Made by a program: the position numbers and the translations under genes. Positions 5,239 through 5,852 of a stretch of 5,852 nucleotides of DNA are shown here, piece by piece. Each line of letters opens with the position of its first letter. Position 1 is the stretch's first letter. The DNA is taken from contig DNTK01000174.1 in the NCBI GenBank assembly GCA_003508755.1, positions 1 to 5,852 of the forward strand. The letters are read 5' to 3'. Under the pieces are notes generated by a model. It was not told the DNA's origin, ran no database searches, and was given only the letters and a program-made list of their open reading frames with translations. The stretch is from Bacteroidales bacterium. GTDB taxonomy: Bacteria; Bacteroidota; Bacteroidia; Bacteroidales; UBA10428.

Positions 5239-5852
5239 TTAATGCTGATGGTCTTTTTCGAGGTGTTGTCTGAGTAAATCTTTTCCGTAATCGTTGCCAT
5301 TAGGTGTTCTTACAAGGGTGTGCACATGCTTTTTACTGGGTTTATTCCCAGGCAAAAAGACGGGTGTTTGATGATCGAATTCAATCAGCACAACAGGACT
5401 TTGAATGCGATAATAAAATGCATCATTTTCATCGCTACCTCCAATCCAGGCAAAATAGGTATGATCCATATGTTCCAAAATTTCATCCATTCTCACCTCA
5501 GCATGACCTTCTTTTATGTTTCCTATATATTCGCTGATGAGCTCTTGCAGCAAGTTCATTTGTGTTTCATCCAGGGCTATAACATTTAGACCGGAATATG
5601 GAACGATTGCATTGTCATCAAACGAAGCGGCCTGATTATAGTTATAATCTTTTCTATTGAATAAAGTTGCTGTTTTTCGCTGTTCACTCTCAAGTGAATG
5701 ATAGAATGCTAAACCTAATTTTTCTTCATTTTCAAAAGTTCTGGTACCTGTGTTTTCGCCTTCAGCAATATAATTTGGTTCAGAGCCCATAAACGCAGGT
5801 GTCATTACAATCTGATCTCCCAGAATACAGTAATTAATCACCAAATGGTGGC
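5239..5852 (-). CDS. Partial DUF3500 protein (C-terminal part; N-terminus beyond right edge)
   Basis: The frame is open from the right edge to a TAA at 5241-5239, about 204 codons. The visible part begins His-His-Leu-Val-Ile-Asn-Tyr, matching the 'GHHLSxN' opening of the conserved half of DUF3500, followed by the family's ILGDQIVMTPAFMGSEPNYI-type stretch. Later come a YYRIQSPVVLIEFDHQ segment, a His-Val-His-x-Leu-Val-Arg-x-Pro-x-Gly-Asn-Asp-Tyr-Gly motif, and a His-rich C-terminus. DUF3500 proteins are usually 300-400 residues, so the first part lies outside the window; a TTG at 5844 is internal and not the start. Function is unknown for the family; clustered His and acidic residues could bind metal, but this is speculation. 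It reads in the same direction as the esterase, 183 bp away, so co-transcription is possible but not shown. Confidence 0.85.
   Translation of the reverse strand, partial: HHLVINYCILGDQIVMTPAFMGSEPNYIAEGENTGTRTFENEEKLGLAFYHSLESEQRKTATLFNRKDYNYNQAASFDDNAIVPYSGLNVIALDETQMNLLQELISEYIGNIKEGHAEVRMDEILEHMDHTYFAWIGGSDENDAFYYRIQSPVVLIEFDHQTPVFLPGNKPSKKHVHTLVRTPNGNDYGKDLLRQHLEKDHQH

Noticed and set aside
5052..5300. Minus-strand open frame of 82 codons between the DUF3500 gene and the esterase
   Set aside because: It overlaps both neighbours and passes through two inverted repeats, with no recognisable protein character.
5304..5589. Two overlapping plus-strand frames (5304-5537, 5320-5589)
   Set aside because: Both lie antisense to the DUF3500 coding sequence, which has clear family motifs.

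Overview
The window looks like chromosomal DNA of a Bacteroidota bacterium, most likely marine or sediment-type Marinilabiliales or a relative. The reasons are its AT-rich composition, A/T-rich leaders without clear Shine-Dalgarno sites, the style of the proteins, and a DUF3500 protein beside a secreted esterase. This placement is an inference from sequence character, not from a marker gene.

Layout from left to right. Positions 1-307 (minus) hold the N-terminal 102 codons of a membrane protein that runs off the left edge. Positions 308-422 are a divergent intergenic region with a perfect 15-bp palindrome (329-343) and two weaker inverted repeats. Next is a tight two-gene plus-strand operon: a condensation-domain/alcohol-acetyltransferase-like acyltransferase (423-1715), coupled through an ATGA overlap to a zinc-ribbon protein with six predicted membrane segments, best read as DUF6320 (1712-2434). 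Converging on it with a 4-bp overlap is a minus-strand pair: an unrecognised 100-residue protein (3081-3383), then a CPBP-like membrane protein (2431-3063) whose catalytic Glu-Glu pair reads Gln-Gln.

Positions 3384-3840 contain no gene. The right part, about 3598-3783, is a structured element with long-range paired arms, internal hairpins and an imperfect 19-nt direct repeat. Beyond it is a secreted esterase-D-type alpha/beta hydrolase with a C-terminal TPR region (3841-5055, minus). It is preceded by a 183-bp gap with two more inverted repeats (5099-5122 and 5132-5150). The right edge carries the C-terminal two hundred or so residues of a DUF3500 protein (5239 to beyond 5852, minus).

The clearest functional unit is the acyltransferase plus zinc-ribbon membrane protein. 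The overlap implies coupled translation, and the pair may modify a membrane-associated alcohol or amine, but the substrate is unknown. The most unusual non-coding feature is the element downstream of the esterase. No CRISPR array, tRNA, rRNA, transposase or complete insertion sequence is visible.
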